Shown: piece after piece, positions 1 to 7,713 of the stretch | How the letters are laid out: every line of letters begins with the position of its first letter | How positions within the stretch are numbered: position 1 is the first letter of the stretch | From: Piezodorus guildinii | Lineage: Eukaryota > Arthropoda > Insecta > Hemiptera > Pentatomidae | Direction of reading: 5' to 3' | DNA length: 64,000 bases | Assembly (NCBI GenBank): GCA_023052935.1 | Contig: CM041297.1 | Coordinates: 1,664,280-1,728,279 of the forward strand | Program-made: the position numbers and the translations under genes | Notes under the pieces: model-generated | What the model saw: the letters and a program-made list of their open reading frames with translations, nothing else | Told to the model about the DNA's origin: nothing | Database searches by the model: none

Positions 1-411
1 CGGGACCTTCTCTCCTGCCAGCTGCTGCATCTCTCGCAGAAATTGGGAAGGCCTCTGATCGCCCAATTTCTGCTCTTCCAGGAGTTTTTTCATCTTCCAG
101 CTATCTGACTGCCCGAAGCTGGAAAGTAGCCGCTCTTTTAACCTTTCATAGGGCTCATTAACAGGCGGATTACGAGCCAGATCTGCGACTTGTCGAAGAG
201 TCTGAAAATCAAGCTGGGCGATAATCAGCTGAAATTTGCTCTTACTATTACTGATCTTACATGAGCTGAATACCGCCTCAGCTTGAATGAACCACAGATC
301 TGGCTCTTCTCTACAAAAAGTTGGCAATCTCGCCAGCGCATTGGGGGCCGATGCTGACTCCACCTCCACTTTCTTGTCCTCCATGTCCAGCGTGAATAAA
401 TCGAATGGCAT
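1..411 (-). CDS. gag: Partial Ty3/Gypsy (CsRn1/Mdg3-like) gag, 5' end, runs off window edge
   Basis: The minus strand is open from an ATG at 411-409 down to base 1 without a stop (137 codons). The product has the usual start of a Ty3/Gypsy capsid: a short acidic leader, then a hydrophobic stretch with the motif DLWFIQAEAVF (about residues 41-51), a segment resembling FQLIIAQLD, and near the window edge LGDQRPSQFL followed by MQQLAG, which matches the classic capsid core pattern LGDxxPSxFL. It would form the particle of an LTR retrotransposon. The start is chosen because it is the first ATG of the frame, 69 bp downstream of the primer binding site. The element continues beyond the left edge, so integrity of the rest cannot be judged. 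The lineage (CsRn1-like) is inferred mainly from the tRNA-Trp-type PBS next to it. Confidence 0.85.
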   Translation of the reverse strand, partial: MPFDLFTLDMEDKKVEVESASAPNALARLPTFCREEPDLWFIQAEAVFSSCKISNSKSKFQLIIAQLDFQTLRQVADLARNPPVNEPYERLKERLLSSFGQSDSWKMKKLLEEQKLGDQRPSQFLREMQQLAGEKVP

Positions 412-480
412 TGTAATGATATTGCCAGAAAAATAAAAAAAAAGGAGAAAGAGAAGAAAAAATAATAGTTTAAAACTCAC

Positions 481-494
481 CGTCGGGGTCACCA
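481..494 (-). promoter_or_regulatory. Primer binding site, tRNA-Trp type
   Basis: Read on the minus strand this is TGGTGACCCCGACG, complementary to the 3' end of a tRNA-Trp, immediately downstream of the putative LTR and 69 bp upstream of the gag ATG. From known families, tRNA-Trp priming is characteristic of the CsRn1 clade of Ty3/Gypsy elements. Only 14 bases match clearly; the next base differs from the expected extension. Confidence 0.75.
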
Positions 495-889
495 CTTTTG
501 AGGAGGTGAGGGCGAAATAACTACAGCCTGGCACTATTAGTACGAATGGTTCTTTTATTGTTCGTAATGTTAAAAACAGTTAAATAAATCATGGAATAAT
601 AGAGTACAAAAGAAGAACACAATATGAGGAGCACACACAAATCGAGATAGCCCAACCCACAGCTGGTAAGAGGTTGCAATGGATTTGCCACTGTAAAATA
701 AAATAATCTTTCTACTATCATAAAACACAGAAAATAAGATTATAAATAAAAATGACCTTCAATTAAATATAAAGAAAACTAAAATATAAACATGTTTGAG
801 GCAGTGACAAATCCATTTCACATAACCTCTTTGCTCCCACCAGCTGTGTGTTATAACCTCACTCCCTCACACACATCAGGCCCATCACA
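495..889 (-). repeat. Putative 5' LTR of the edge Gypsy element
   Basis: The sequence between the PBS and the SINE at 890 is where the 5' LTR must lie. On the minus strand it would start near TGTGATGGGCC and end just before TGGTGACC. The second LTR is outside the window, so the limits are not confirmed. The upstream edge coincides with the SINE and may be truncated by it. The internal part is AT-rich with AATAAA-like signals. Confidence 0.5.
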
Positions 890-1147
890 CTACTATGGCT
901 AATCGGACGATGCTACAGTGAGAGTCCTAAATTTTGCCTATGTAGGTTTTATTAGAATAGAGATCTTTCACGAGTACCTGACATCGCACAGGCTCGGGAC
1001 CACCTTTTAACGTCCCCTCCGAAGGATGGCATAACTAAGGATTTTTTACTCCCATTAAAAAATCCTAGGACCACCTGCGGATTTGAACCCGTGACCTTTG
1101 GCATGGGAGGCTGTTACGCTAGCCACCCAGCTACAAATGATCCCCTA
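890..1147 (-). mobile_element. tRNA-derived SINE (family S1), truncated copy
   Basis: On the minus strand the copy starts with a tRNA-like head: A-box region GTAGCTGGGTGGCTAGCGT and B-box GGGTTCAAATCC (1080-1090 region). A conserved body follows, including two runs around AAAAAATCCTAGG and its inverse. The same unit recurs at 13276, 28674, 31775, 54549 and 56318 (-) and at 21445 (+). This copy lacks the AAATAAATAAA tail region found in the others and ends at the junction with the Gypsy LTR. Confidence 0.8.
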
Positions 1148-1752
1148 GTAGCCCAGTTCTTTCAATTTTTGAACGGTATGTTTTGAAACATGGGGTCTTG
1201 CTGCCGCTCAGTGAGATCATGACGTACCCATGTATCGAGCTTTTTTACTTTCCCAATACACTTTAAATATCTGGAAACGGTAGATGCACTTGTATTTAGT
1301 TGTGCTGAGAGTCCTTTAACTGTTTGGTAGGGGTTTCCTCCTACTGTATGTTTGAGGACATTTCTTTTGTCTATTACGGACGGAGGTCTTCCTCGGGGCA
1401 AGTTTTCCAAGTCGGTATCCCCTGCTGAAAACTTAGCAAACCAACGGCGAATGGTCCGTTCATTAACACTCTCTTCCCCAAACGCCTTGCAAATATTTCT
1501 AGCGGCCTCAGCTGCTGAATGGCCGAGTTTAAACTCGTACAAAAATATTACTCGAAAATTGCGTGTCCATGTTCATATTTGGAGGTATACTAAAAGGTGG
1601 GTAATTGATTGAGAAGCTAATGTTTATAATACAATGGTAGAGGATTAGTAACTGTTTATGTAAATATTCGGAAGAAAACAACAGAGACCTGGAAAATCCT
1701 TTATGTATTTCAGAAACTATAAAAACAGACATTTCATGTGAAACAACACAAT
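1148..1752 (-). pseudogene. Mariner transposase remnant (N-terminal HTH part)
   Basis: The minus-strand reading encodes a mariner DNA-binding region: YEFKLGHSAAEAARNIC, then NERTIRRWFAKF (first helix-turn-helix), the AT-hook-like linker LPRGRPPSV, and a second HTH ending in STVSRYLKCIGKVKKLD (frame at 1162-1542). The right end (about 1735-1752) carries the inverted terminal repeat ending TTTCATGTGAAACAAC, which is shared with the element at 17476-18257. The catalytic half is missing: the left side is cut at the junction with the SINE. A non-functional 5' fragment. Confidence 0.85.
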
Positions 1753-2080
1753 ATTTTCAACTTCTTAAAATTAAGTTGTTTTATTAACAGTCCAATTTCG
1801 CTGTATGTTTTTCGGTTTAGTGTAGGACTTAATTCAGAGGGGTGCGGAACATTAAAGTGGGGGGAAAACCTCAGGAGGCGGGAGAAAAAAAATTGAGAGC
1901 CCCAAAAGGCAATTTTGCAACAACTCAATTTACCCAGGTATCTTCAACCCTCCAACTCAATTAACATCTGTATGGATGCACAAATCCTTAAACACCGCAA
2001 ACTTTGATCTTAAGTTACTGAATGAAGAAAAAAATCTTTCAAAATCATTATTAATACTTTTTCTTTCTAACTGTATAATA
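1753..2080. other. Interval without recognised features
   Basis: AT-rich sequence between the mariner end and the ERV-1 LTR. I see no coding frame of note and no match to the repeat families of this window. The last bases (ATA at 2078-2080) are the candidate left target-site duplication of ERV-1. Confidence 0.5.
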
Positions 2081-2371
2081 AGTCACGCCACCATGAGGCC
2101 ATAGTGCACCTGCAGATCACACCATATTCCTTGAATCTTATTCAGCAGTCCTATTAACCTTTATATACCCTGTCCCTTCTCCCAGCACTCACTCACTCTC
2201 TTCAAGTCCTCGCAGTAATTACGGTACGTAATCTATGTCAGATCTAGTATAGCCATATTGTTATTATCAAGATTGTCATTATTGTCTTTTAAAGTGTTAT
2301 TATCGATATTTTGTAACTTTTGAATAAATAAAATATTTTTTTTTTCAATAACGAGCACGAACACCAAAACT
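2081..2371 (+). repeat. ERV-1 5' LTR
   Basis: A 291-bp direct repeat, identical on reading to 9276-9566. It starts AGTCACGCC and ends CCAAAACT. A TATA box (TATATACC, 2162-2169) lies upstream of a CACTCACTCACTCTC stretch that could hold the initiator. AATAAATAAA (2323-2332) is a plausible polyadenylation signal, followed by a T10 run. Compared with ERV-2, the CACTCACTCACTC segment is replaced there by a sequence 4 bp shorter. Confidence 0.95.
2162..2169 (+). promoter_or_regulatory. TATA box of ERV-1 5' LTR
   Basis: TATATACC lies in the middle of the LTR with a pyrimidine-rich, CTCACTC-containing stretch 25-40 bp downstream, a suitable spacing for an insect RNA polymerase II start. Position and sequence are conserved in all four LTRs of the window. 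Confidence 0.6.
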
Positions 2372-2388
2372 GGCGCCCAAACAGGGAC
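2371..2388 (+). promoter_or_regulatory. ERV-1 primer binding site, tRNA-Lys type with one mismatch
   Basis: TGGCGCCCAAACAGGGAC begins at the last base of the LTR. It differs from the corresponding site of ERV-2 (TGGCGCCCGAACAGGGAC) by one G-to-A change. The ERV-2 form is the exact complement of the tRNA-Lys 3' end used by many retroviruses. Confidence 0.85.
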
Positions 2389-2700
2389 TGCATATTTTTA
2401 TCGCAGTTTTAAGAACCGAGTTTCCGCAGATCCGAACTTTTTCCGCAAATCCAGAATTAGGACTACCGCCTAGGATTCCTCACCTGTGAAGACTCAAGAT
2501 TTTGGCTTACCTACCGAGGACTACCAACTTCGAGATCTTCAGATTCTGGACGAGTTCACTCACCCCGAGCATCTCGCAACGCAGGCAAAGTCTCTTATCT
2601 GCACTCAACCTTGGCCGGACTTCACTGTCGTCAGGTATCCAGCTCAAGGACAGATCTTCACACCCCGTCGAAGATTATTTTGACAGCGTACTCAATTTTT

Positions 2701-2706
2701 GTAAGT
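2701..2706 (+). promoter_or_regulatory. Candidate splice donor for the env mRNA (ERV-1)
   Basis: A consensus GTAAGT lies 26 bp upstream of the gag ATG, after a leader. Errantiviruses express env from a spliced subgenomic RNA, so a donor in the leader is expected. The matching acceptor candidate is TTACAG at 7601-7606. Conserved in ERV-2 (40703-40708). Confidence 0.55.
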
Positions 2707-2731
2707 TAATTTCCTTTACTATTGTAATTTT

Positions 2732-3862
2732 ATGTCTGATGATTATTTAAATTCTTTAATCCTGCGAGTAAATAATTTAACATTAACTACAAATATGGCA
2801 AGCTTTCAAATTAAATCGGCAGACTACGATCATATCCCTAATTTTAATGGAAATCCACACAATCTGTTAAAATTCGTGACAGTTTGTAGACAAGTTTACC
2901 AAATCGTGTGTAAACCGGACAACTCGTTTAAGGAACTAAACGAACAAAGATTATTAAGTAAACTTTTAGCAAAACTTACGGATGAAGCTGATTATATAAA
3001 TACAACGTGCGAATTTAGTCGTGTTGAAGAATTACTAAATTATCTCGAAAGAACCTTCAGAGACAGCCGCTCAATTGAACAATTATCGCATGAATTATTT
3101 AATAACAAAATACATCATAAGGAACACCCTCTTGATTTCCTTCAAAGAATTGATAAGATCCGCACTTTAATAATTTCTAAACATCGGATAGAAAACACAC
3201 CAAATAGAGAAACAATTATTAGCGCATTAGAGAAAAGTATTCTTTATTTTTTTTACACTAACATGCCCCTTCACATAAGAACATATCTTATGACTAAAGC
3301 AGAAAAGTTAAGAACATTAGATGATTTGAGAAATTTAATTCAGAATGAGAACCATCTACTCTTCGATGACCTCATAAATTCGGGAAATATGAGAAGACCC
3401 GGAGAACATGATTACAAAAGAGGCTTCGACCATAAGAAAAAGTTCGATAAAAAACATCACAAACGATTTAATAATTGGCAAAATCCCAATAACCCGTATA
3501 ACCCACATAATCAAAGACAAGAGCATCAATATCGACAACAAGAACCTCCACAAGACTACCGGCAGAATAATAATAATAATAATTATTACCAACAATGGCC
3601 CCGTCAAGAACAACAAAGGTATTTCAACGGTTCAGGTCGATACCGGAATCAAAATTATAATAATAATAAGAAAGATGAAAATCCAACTGTATCCATGAGA
3701 ACAGTTAGCGCATTCGGGAATAAACCGAAACAGCCTAATTTCCAAATTCAGCAAGAAGACCCGAAAGACCAAGAAATCAGAGAATTAAGAGAGAAATTAG
3801 AAAAATTAGATCCAAATAATTCTTTTTTAGAGAAAGGCCCGCCAGACAATCAAAACACATAA
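2732..3862 (+). CDS. gag: ERV-1 Gag polyprotein
   Basis: A 376-codon frame starting at an ATG 361 bp after the LTR. A second in-frame ATG (codon 22, MASFQI) could also serve. The N-terminal about 220 residues resemble an errantivirus capsid: predicted helical, with NFNGNPHNLLKFV near residues 36-48 and a segment around FLQRIDKIRTLIISKH. The C-terminal part is basic and then strongly Gln/Asn-rich (residues about 225-330). I see no CCHC zinc knuckle; several errantivirus Gags likewise use basic stretches rather than zinc knuckles for RNA binding. The frame ends at a TAA at 3860-3862, downstream of the TTTTTTA frameshift site (3823-3829). It differs from the ERV-2 Gag at one residue that I see (Thr17 versus Ile17). 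Confidence 0.92.
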   Translation: MSDDYLNSLILRVNNLTLTTNMASFQIKSADYDHIPNFNGNPHNLLKFVTVCRQVYQIVCKPDNSFKELNEQRLLSKLLAKLTDEADYINTTCEFSRVEELLNYLERTFRDSRSIEQLSHELFNNKIHHKEHPLDFLQRIDKIRTLIISKHRIENTPNRETIISALEKSILYFFYTNMPLHIRTYLMTKAEKLRTLDDLRNLIQNENHLLFDDLINSGNMRRPGEHDYKRGFDHKKKFDKKHHKRFNNWQNPNNPYNPHNQRQEHQYRQQEPPQDYRQNNNNNNYYQQWPRQEQQRYFNGSGRYRNQNYNNNKKDENPTVSMRTVSAFGNKPKQPNFQIQQEDPKDQEIRELREKLEKLDPNNSFLEKGPPDNQNT

Positions 3863-6800
3863 AAGAAGAGAATAAAAGCCAACTGCCTTATGTTAAAGAC
3901 CACGCGAATCGTAAATGGCTTATTGATACCGGATCTTGGAAGAATTATATAAGACCAGACATTGTACCACCAGATGTTGAAAGAGAAAAAGAAAATTTTA
4001 CAATAAAAACAGCAACCGGAGAAGAACTTGGCACGGAATCTATTTCAGTTTATTGCAGAAATAATTTTCTTAAAAACCCCGAAAAAATAAAATTTTATCT
4101 ATTTAATTTCAGTCCCAATTACGAAATACTACTAGGAAATGAGACAATGAGGGAAATGAAATTTAATATCGATTTCGAAACCAACAAAATAAAAACTCGC
4201 TATACAGAGTTTGATTTTATTATGGAAGACGAAGTTTTAAAATTAGTTTTGAAAGAAGGCGAAAATCAGATAAAAGTAGAACAAAATAAAAATCTATATT
4301 TTATTGACTATGAAGATGATAAGATTAAAATTAAACCTGGCATCTATGATCAAAATATAATAATCGACAGTAAAGTTAACGAAACCATATATTTACCTTT
4401 ATACTATTTGCAAAAAGAAGAAGTAGAATTAACAGATTCTAATAAAAAAGGAAACCATGAAATAATAAAACAAATCCCCCAACTAATCAGAACCGACCAT
4501 ATACCTCCTCAAGAAAAATCAAATTTAATTAAATTATTATCGAAATATCCATCAGTATTTAAGACTGAAAATGATCCCCTTTCAGCCACTGATTTATTGG
4601 AGCATAAGATTAAAACAAAAACCGAAGACCCGATATATTCGAAAAATTACAGATATCCCCACCAATTCAAAGAAAATATTAAGGAAGAAATTAAAAAGAT
4701 GTTAGAATCCAAAATAATAAGACCCAGCAATTCCCCTTACAATTCTCCCGTTTGGATTGTCCCGAAAAAGCCAGACGCATCAGGAAAAAGAAAAATACGA
4801 ATGGTGATTGATTACAGGAAATTAAATCGAGAAACAACCCCGGATAAATTCCCCATTCCTAATATTGAAGACCTTTTAGGCAAATTAGGAAAAGCGACGA
4901 TATTTACAGCAATGGACCTTTGCTCAGGCTTCCATCAAATAAAAGTCGAAGAAAGTTCTATCCCAAAAACAGCATTTTCTACAGATCAAGGCCACTTTGA
5001 ATTCCTTCGCATGCCATTTGGACTCAGTAATGCCCCAGCAACGTTTCAAAGAGCCATGAATATCATTTTTTCAGATTCTATTAACGTTTTAGTCTATATG
5101 GACGATATTATAATTTTTTCTGAAAATTACAAAGATCATTGGAAACATTTAGAAGAAACTCTTAAAAAGTTAGAAAAACATAACTTAAAGATTCAGCTCG
5201 ATAAGACAGAATTTTGCAAGAAAGAATTGTTATTCCTCGGACATATTATCAGCGAACGCGGCATAGAACCTAATCCAGAAAAGATAAAAGCAGTAAAAGA
5301 TTTTAAACTCCCTAAAAATGAAAAAGAAATTAAAAGCTTTTTAGGATTAACTGGTTTCTATAGGAAAATGATACCAAATTACGCAAAGATAGCTTCCCCA
5401 TTAACGAGATGTCTTCGAAAAGATCAAAAAGAAATCAAACCAGAGTTATATGAAAACGCTTTTGAGAAATTGAAACAACTTGTATGTAGTAGCCCCATTT
5501 TGCAAATTCCAGATTTCAATCAGGACTTTTTCTTAACAACTGACGCAAGTAATTTCGCCATTGGTGCAGTATTAGCACAGAAGAAAGATGGAAAAGAACT
5601 CCCTGTATGTTTTGCATCCAGAACACTTAATAAAGCAGAACAAAATTACTCAACAACGGAAAAGGAATGTTTAGCCATTATTTGGGCTTGCAATCATTTT
5701 CGACCCTACTTATACGGTAGAAAATTTTTCATATATTCAGATCACAAACCTTTAGAATATTTAAGAACGTGTAAAACACAGAACGCCAGATTAATTAGAT
5801 GGAAATTATTGTTAGAAGATTTCGAATATGACATAAAATACATTGAAGGAAAGGCTAATAAAGTCGCCGATCATTTATCCCGTTACCCTATTGAAGAAAG
5901 GAAATTAAAAGAACCAGAATTTGATATTTTTCATACAGAAAATTCTCCTAATAACTATTCACAAGAAATCGTAGATTTATTACAAGAAATGGGAATAGAA
6001 GAAACCCAAGAAGAAGCTAACAATGAAAACTTAGAAGGAATTAATAATGATGAAAACATAGAAGAAAATAATAATGGTGAACACCAAGAAATAATTCAAG
6101 ATGATATATCTTCTTTAGCAACGCAGCACTCCACAGAATCCTCCGATAACAGAATCTTAATAGTTGATGATAAATCTAGACCAGTAAATGTTGAGAAAAA
6201 TCAAATAATAATAAAAAAGGGACACGCGAAAATTCAACGCGAAACAATATTCAATAATAAGCAAAGAACAACAATTGAATTTACTTGGCCTTATCATGAA
6301 AAAGATTTTGAAATAGAAGAAAAACTTTTAGAAATCTTAAGACCAAATATAACTTACGGCATATACTGCTCACCCATATCAGATTCTATAGAAAGTGAAA
6401 ATAATTGGTATAATGCATTATTTAATAAAGTTGCATCACTCATTAGAGAAAAATTTCCCACAAATAGAATTAAAAGATATTATAAACTATTGCCAGATGT
6501 AAAGAACACGGAAGACCAGAAATTACTTATCCTTGATTATCATATCGCCAAGACATGCCACAGAGGTATAAATGAAACATATTTAGTTTTGAAAACCAAA
6601 TTTTATTGGCCCAATATGAAAGATCATATCACAGAAATTATAAACAAATGTGACACATGTGGAAAAGGCAAATACGATAGAAGACCTATAAAACAAAAAT
6701 TTAAAATTACTCCCACACCTGAGAAACCCTTTACAGATTTAATGATTGATACCTTACACATGAGTAATTATTACATTTATTTAATAGTAGATACTTTTTC

Positions 6801-7713
6801 CAAAAGAATATTTTCTTATTACGCAACGAGTTATAATGCCATAGAAAGCATGAAAGTATTGAAAAAATATTTAGCATATTTTCCAAAACCCCAAAAAATA
6901 TCATGTGACAACGGAAGAGAATTCGACAATAACTTGTTTAAAGATTTTCTAAACTACTTAAATATTGAATTACATTATACTACCCCCAATCACCCTAACT
7001 CTCTTGGATTGCTTAATCGAGCAAGCTCTTCGTTATTAGAAATTTTAAGACTTATAAACATAGAAAACAAAGATGATAAAGAGGAAGATAAGTTAGAGCA
7101 AGCAACGACAGCATATAATAATTCCCTTAATCAAGATCTTAAAATGACCCCTAACGAAATAACTTTCGGTATCACTAATGAAACTTATAATGAATCCCCG
7201 GAAATAAAAGAATATCTTGTTCATGAGTACCATCGGAAAATGAAGCAGCTTTTCGAAATAACTAAGAAAGGTATAGAACAAAATAAAGAGAGAAAAATAG
7301 GCAAGTTAAATGAAAATAGAGAAGACATAGAAATCCCGGAAGATGTGTATATAAAGAGACAACAGAAAAAGAAAATAGATCCTAAATACGAAAAAGGAAA
7401 GTATGTTGATAAAAAATTTCAAAATAGAAATAAAGGTAGAAAGAAAAAACTCCACCCTGATCAAGTCAAACGACCGAAAAAGGTCACTAAGAAAAAGAAA
7501 TCAAATAATAATAATAATAAACCTAGTACAAGTCAAAAAAACCCAGAAATAACTGATGAAGATATTGAGAATGTCATAAAGGAAATAGAAACGTCTAATG
7601 TTACAGGAGTCAGCCAAGATGACTTTGAGTTCGACGACGAATTGTTTCAAGTATCTTCTGATCGCAGCGCTTACGGTTCAGATACAGACCCTGCTAATAC
7701 AAGATTTATCTGA
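3820..7713 (+). CDS. pol: ERV-1 Pol (protease, reverse transcriptase, RNase H, integrase), -1 frame relative to gag
   Basis: Open without interruption from 3820 (position after an upstream stop) to TGA at 7711-7713, made as a Gag-Pol fusion by -1 frameshifting. The first in-frame ATG, at 4147, lies beyond the protease and is unlikely to be the real start. Domains in order: aspartic protease with LIDTGS at 3919-3936 and ILLGNE near 4126-4143; reverse transcriptase with MDLCSGFHQI, MPFGLSNAPATFQ and catalytic YMDD at 5095-5106; RNase H with TTDAS (Asp at 5542), a TEKE motif, YSDHKPL and ADHLSR; integrase with a HHCC zinc finger ending CDTC (6649-6660), then catalytic-core Asp codons at 6748 and 6907. 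The expected third catalytic residue, 36 codons after the second Asp, is Asn (7015-7017) rather than Glu. The C-terminus is Lys-rich, then acidic. The last 116 bases overlap env. It differs from ERV-2 at three residues that I see. Confidence 0.93.
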   Translation, partial: FFFRERPARQSKHIKEENKSQLPYVKDHANRKWLIDTGSWKNYIRPDIVPPDVEREKENFTIKTATGEELGTESISVYCRNNFLKNPEKIKFYLFNFSPNYEILLGNETMREMKFNIDFETNKIKTRYTEFDFIMEDEVLKLVLKEGENQIKVEQNKNLYFIDYEDDKIKIKPGIYDQNIIIDSKVNETIYLPLYYLQKEEVELTDSNKKGNHEIIKQIPQLIRTDHIPPQEKSNLIKLLSKYPSVFKTENDPLSATDLLEHKIKTKTEDPIYSKNYRYPHQFKENIKEEIKKMLESKIIRPSNSPYNSPVWIVPKKPDASGKRKIRMVIDYRKLNRETTPDKFPIPNIEDLLGKLGKATIFTAMDLCSGFHQIKVEESSIPKTAFSTDQGHFEFLRMPFGLSNAPATFQRAMNIIFSDSINVLVYMDDIIIFSENYKDHWKHLEETLKKLEKHNLKIQLDKTEFCKKELLFLGHIISERGIEPNPEKIKAVKDFKLPKNEKEIKSFLGLTGFYRKMIPNYAKIASPLTRCLRKDQKEIKPELYENAFEKLKQLVCSSPILQIPDFNQDFFLTTDASNFAIGAVLAQKKDGKELPVCFASRTLNKAEQNYSTTEKECLAIIWACNHFRPYLYGRKFFIYSDHKPLEYLRTCKTQNARLIRWKLLLEDFEYDIKYIEGKANKVADHLSRYPIEERKLKEPEFDIFHTENSPNNYSQEIVDLLQEMGIEETQEEANNENLEGINNDENIEENNNGEHQEIIQDDISSLATQHSTESSDNRILIVDDKSRPVNVEKNQIIIKKGHAKIQRETIFNNKQRTTIEFTWPYHEKDFEIEEKLLEILRPNITYGIYCSPISDSIESENNWYNALFNKVASLIREKFPTNRIKRYYKLLPDVKNTEDQKLLILDYHIAKTCHRGINETYLVLKTKFYWPNMKDHITEIINKCDTCGKGKYDRRPIKQKFKITPTPEKPFTDLMIDTLHMSNYYIYLIVDTFSKRIFSYYATSYNAIESMKVLKKYLAYFPKPQKISCDNGREFDNNLFKDFLNYLNIELHYTTPNHPNSLGLLNRASSSLLEILRLINIENKDDKEEDKLEQATTAYNNSLNQDLKMTPNEITFGITNETYNESPEIKEYLVHEYHRKMKQLFEITKKGIEQNKERKIGKLNENREDIEIPEDVYIKRQQKKKIDPKYEKGKYVDKKFQNRNKGRKKKLHPDQVKRPKKVTKKKKSNNNNNKPSTSQKNPEITDEDIENVIKEIETSNVTGVSQDDFEFDDELFQVSSDRSAYGSDTDPANTRFI
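3823..3829 (+). promoter_or_regulatory. Gag-pol -1 ribosomal frameshift site TTTTTTA
   Basis: In the gag frame the site reads T TTT TTA, a canonical X XXY YYZ heptamer of the same sequence as the HIV-1 slippery site. The pol frame (-1) is open only from 3820 because of a TAA at 3817-3819, and gag stops at 3862, so the shift must occur within 3820-3862. This heptamer is the only canonical site there. A GC-richer stretch (GGCCCGCCAGAC, from 3836) follows, but I cannot show a strong stem. Confidence 0.8.

Noticed and set aside
2486..2750. Open stretches in the ERV leader before gag
   Set aside because: They do not start with ATG and lie in the non-coding leader holding the splice donor; no family match.
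3356..3616. Antisense open frame with many Ile/Leu (also at 39793-40053)
   Set aside because: Shadow of the Asn/Gln-rich gag region; conserved only because gag is.
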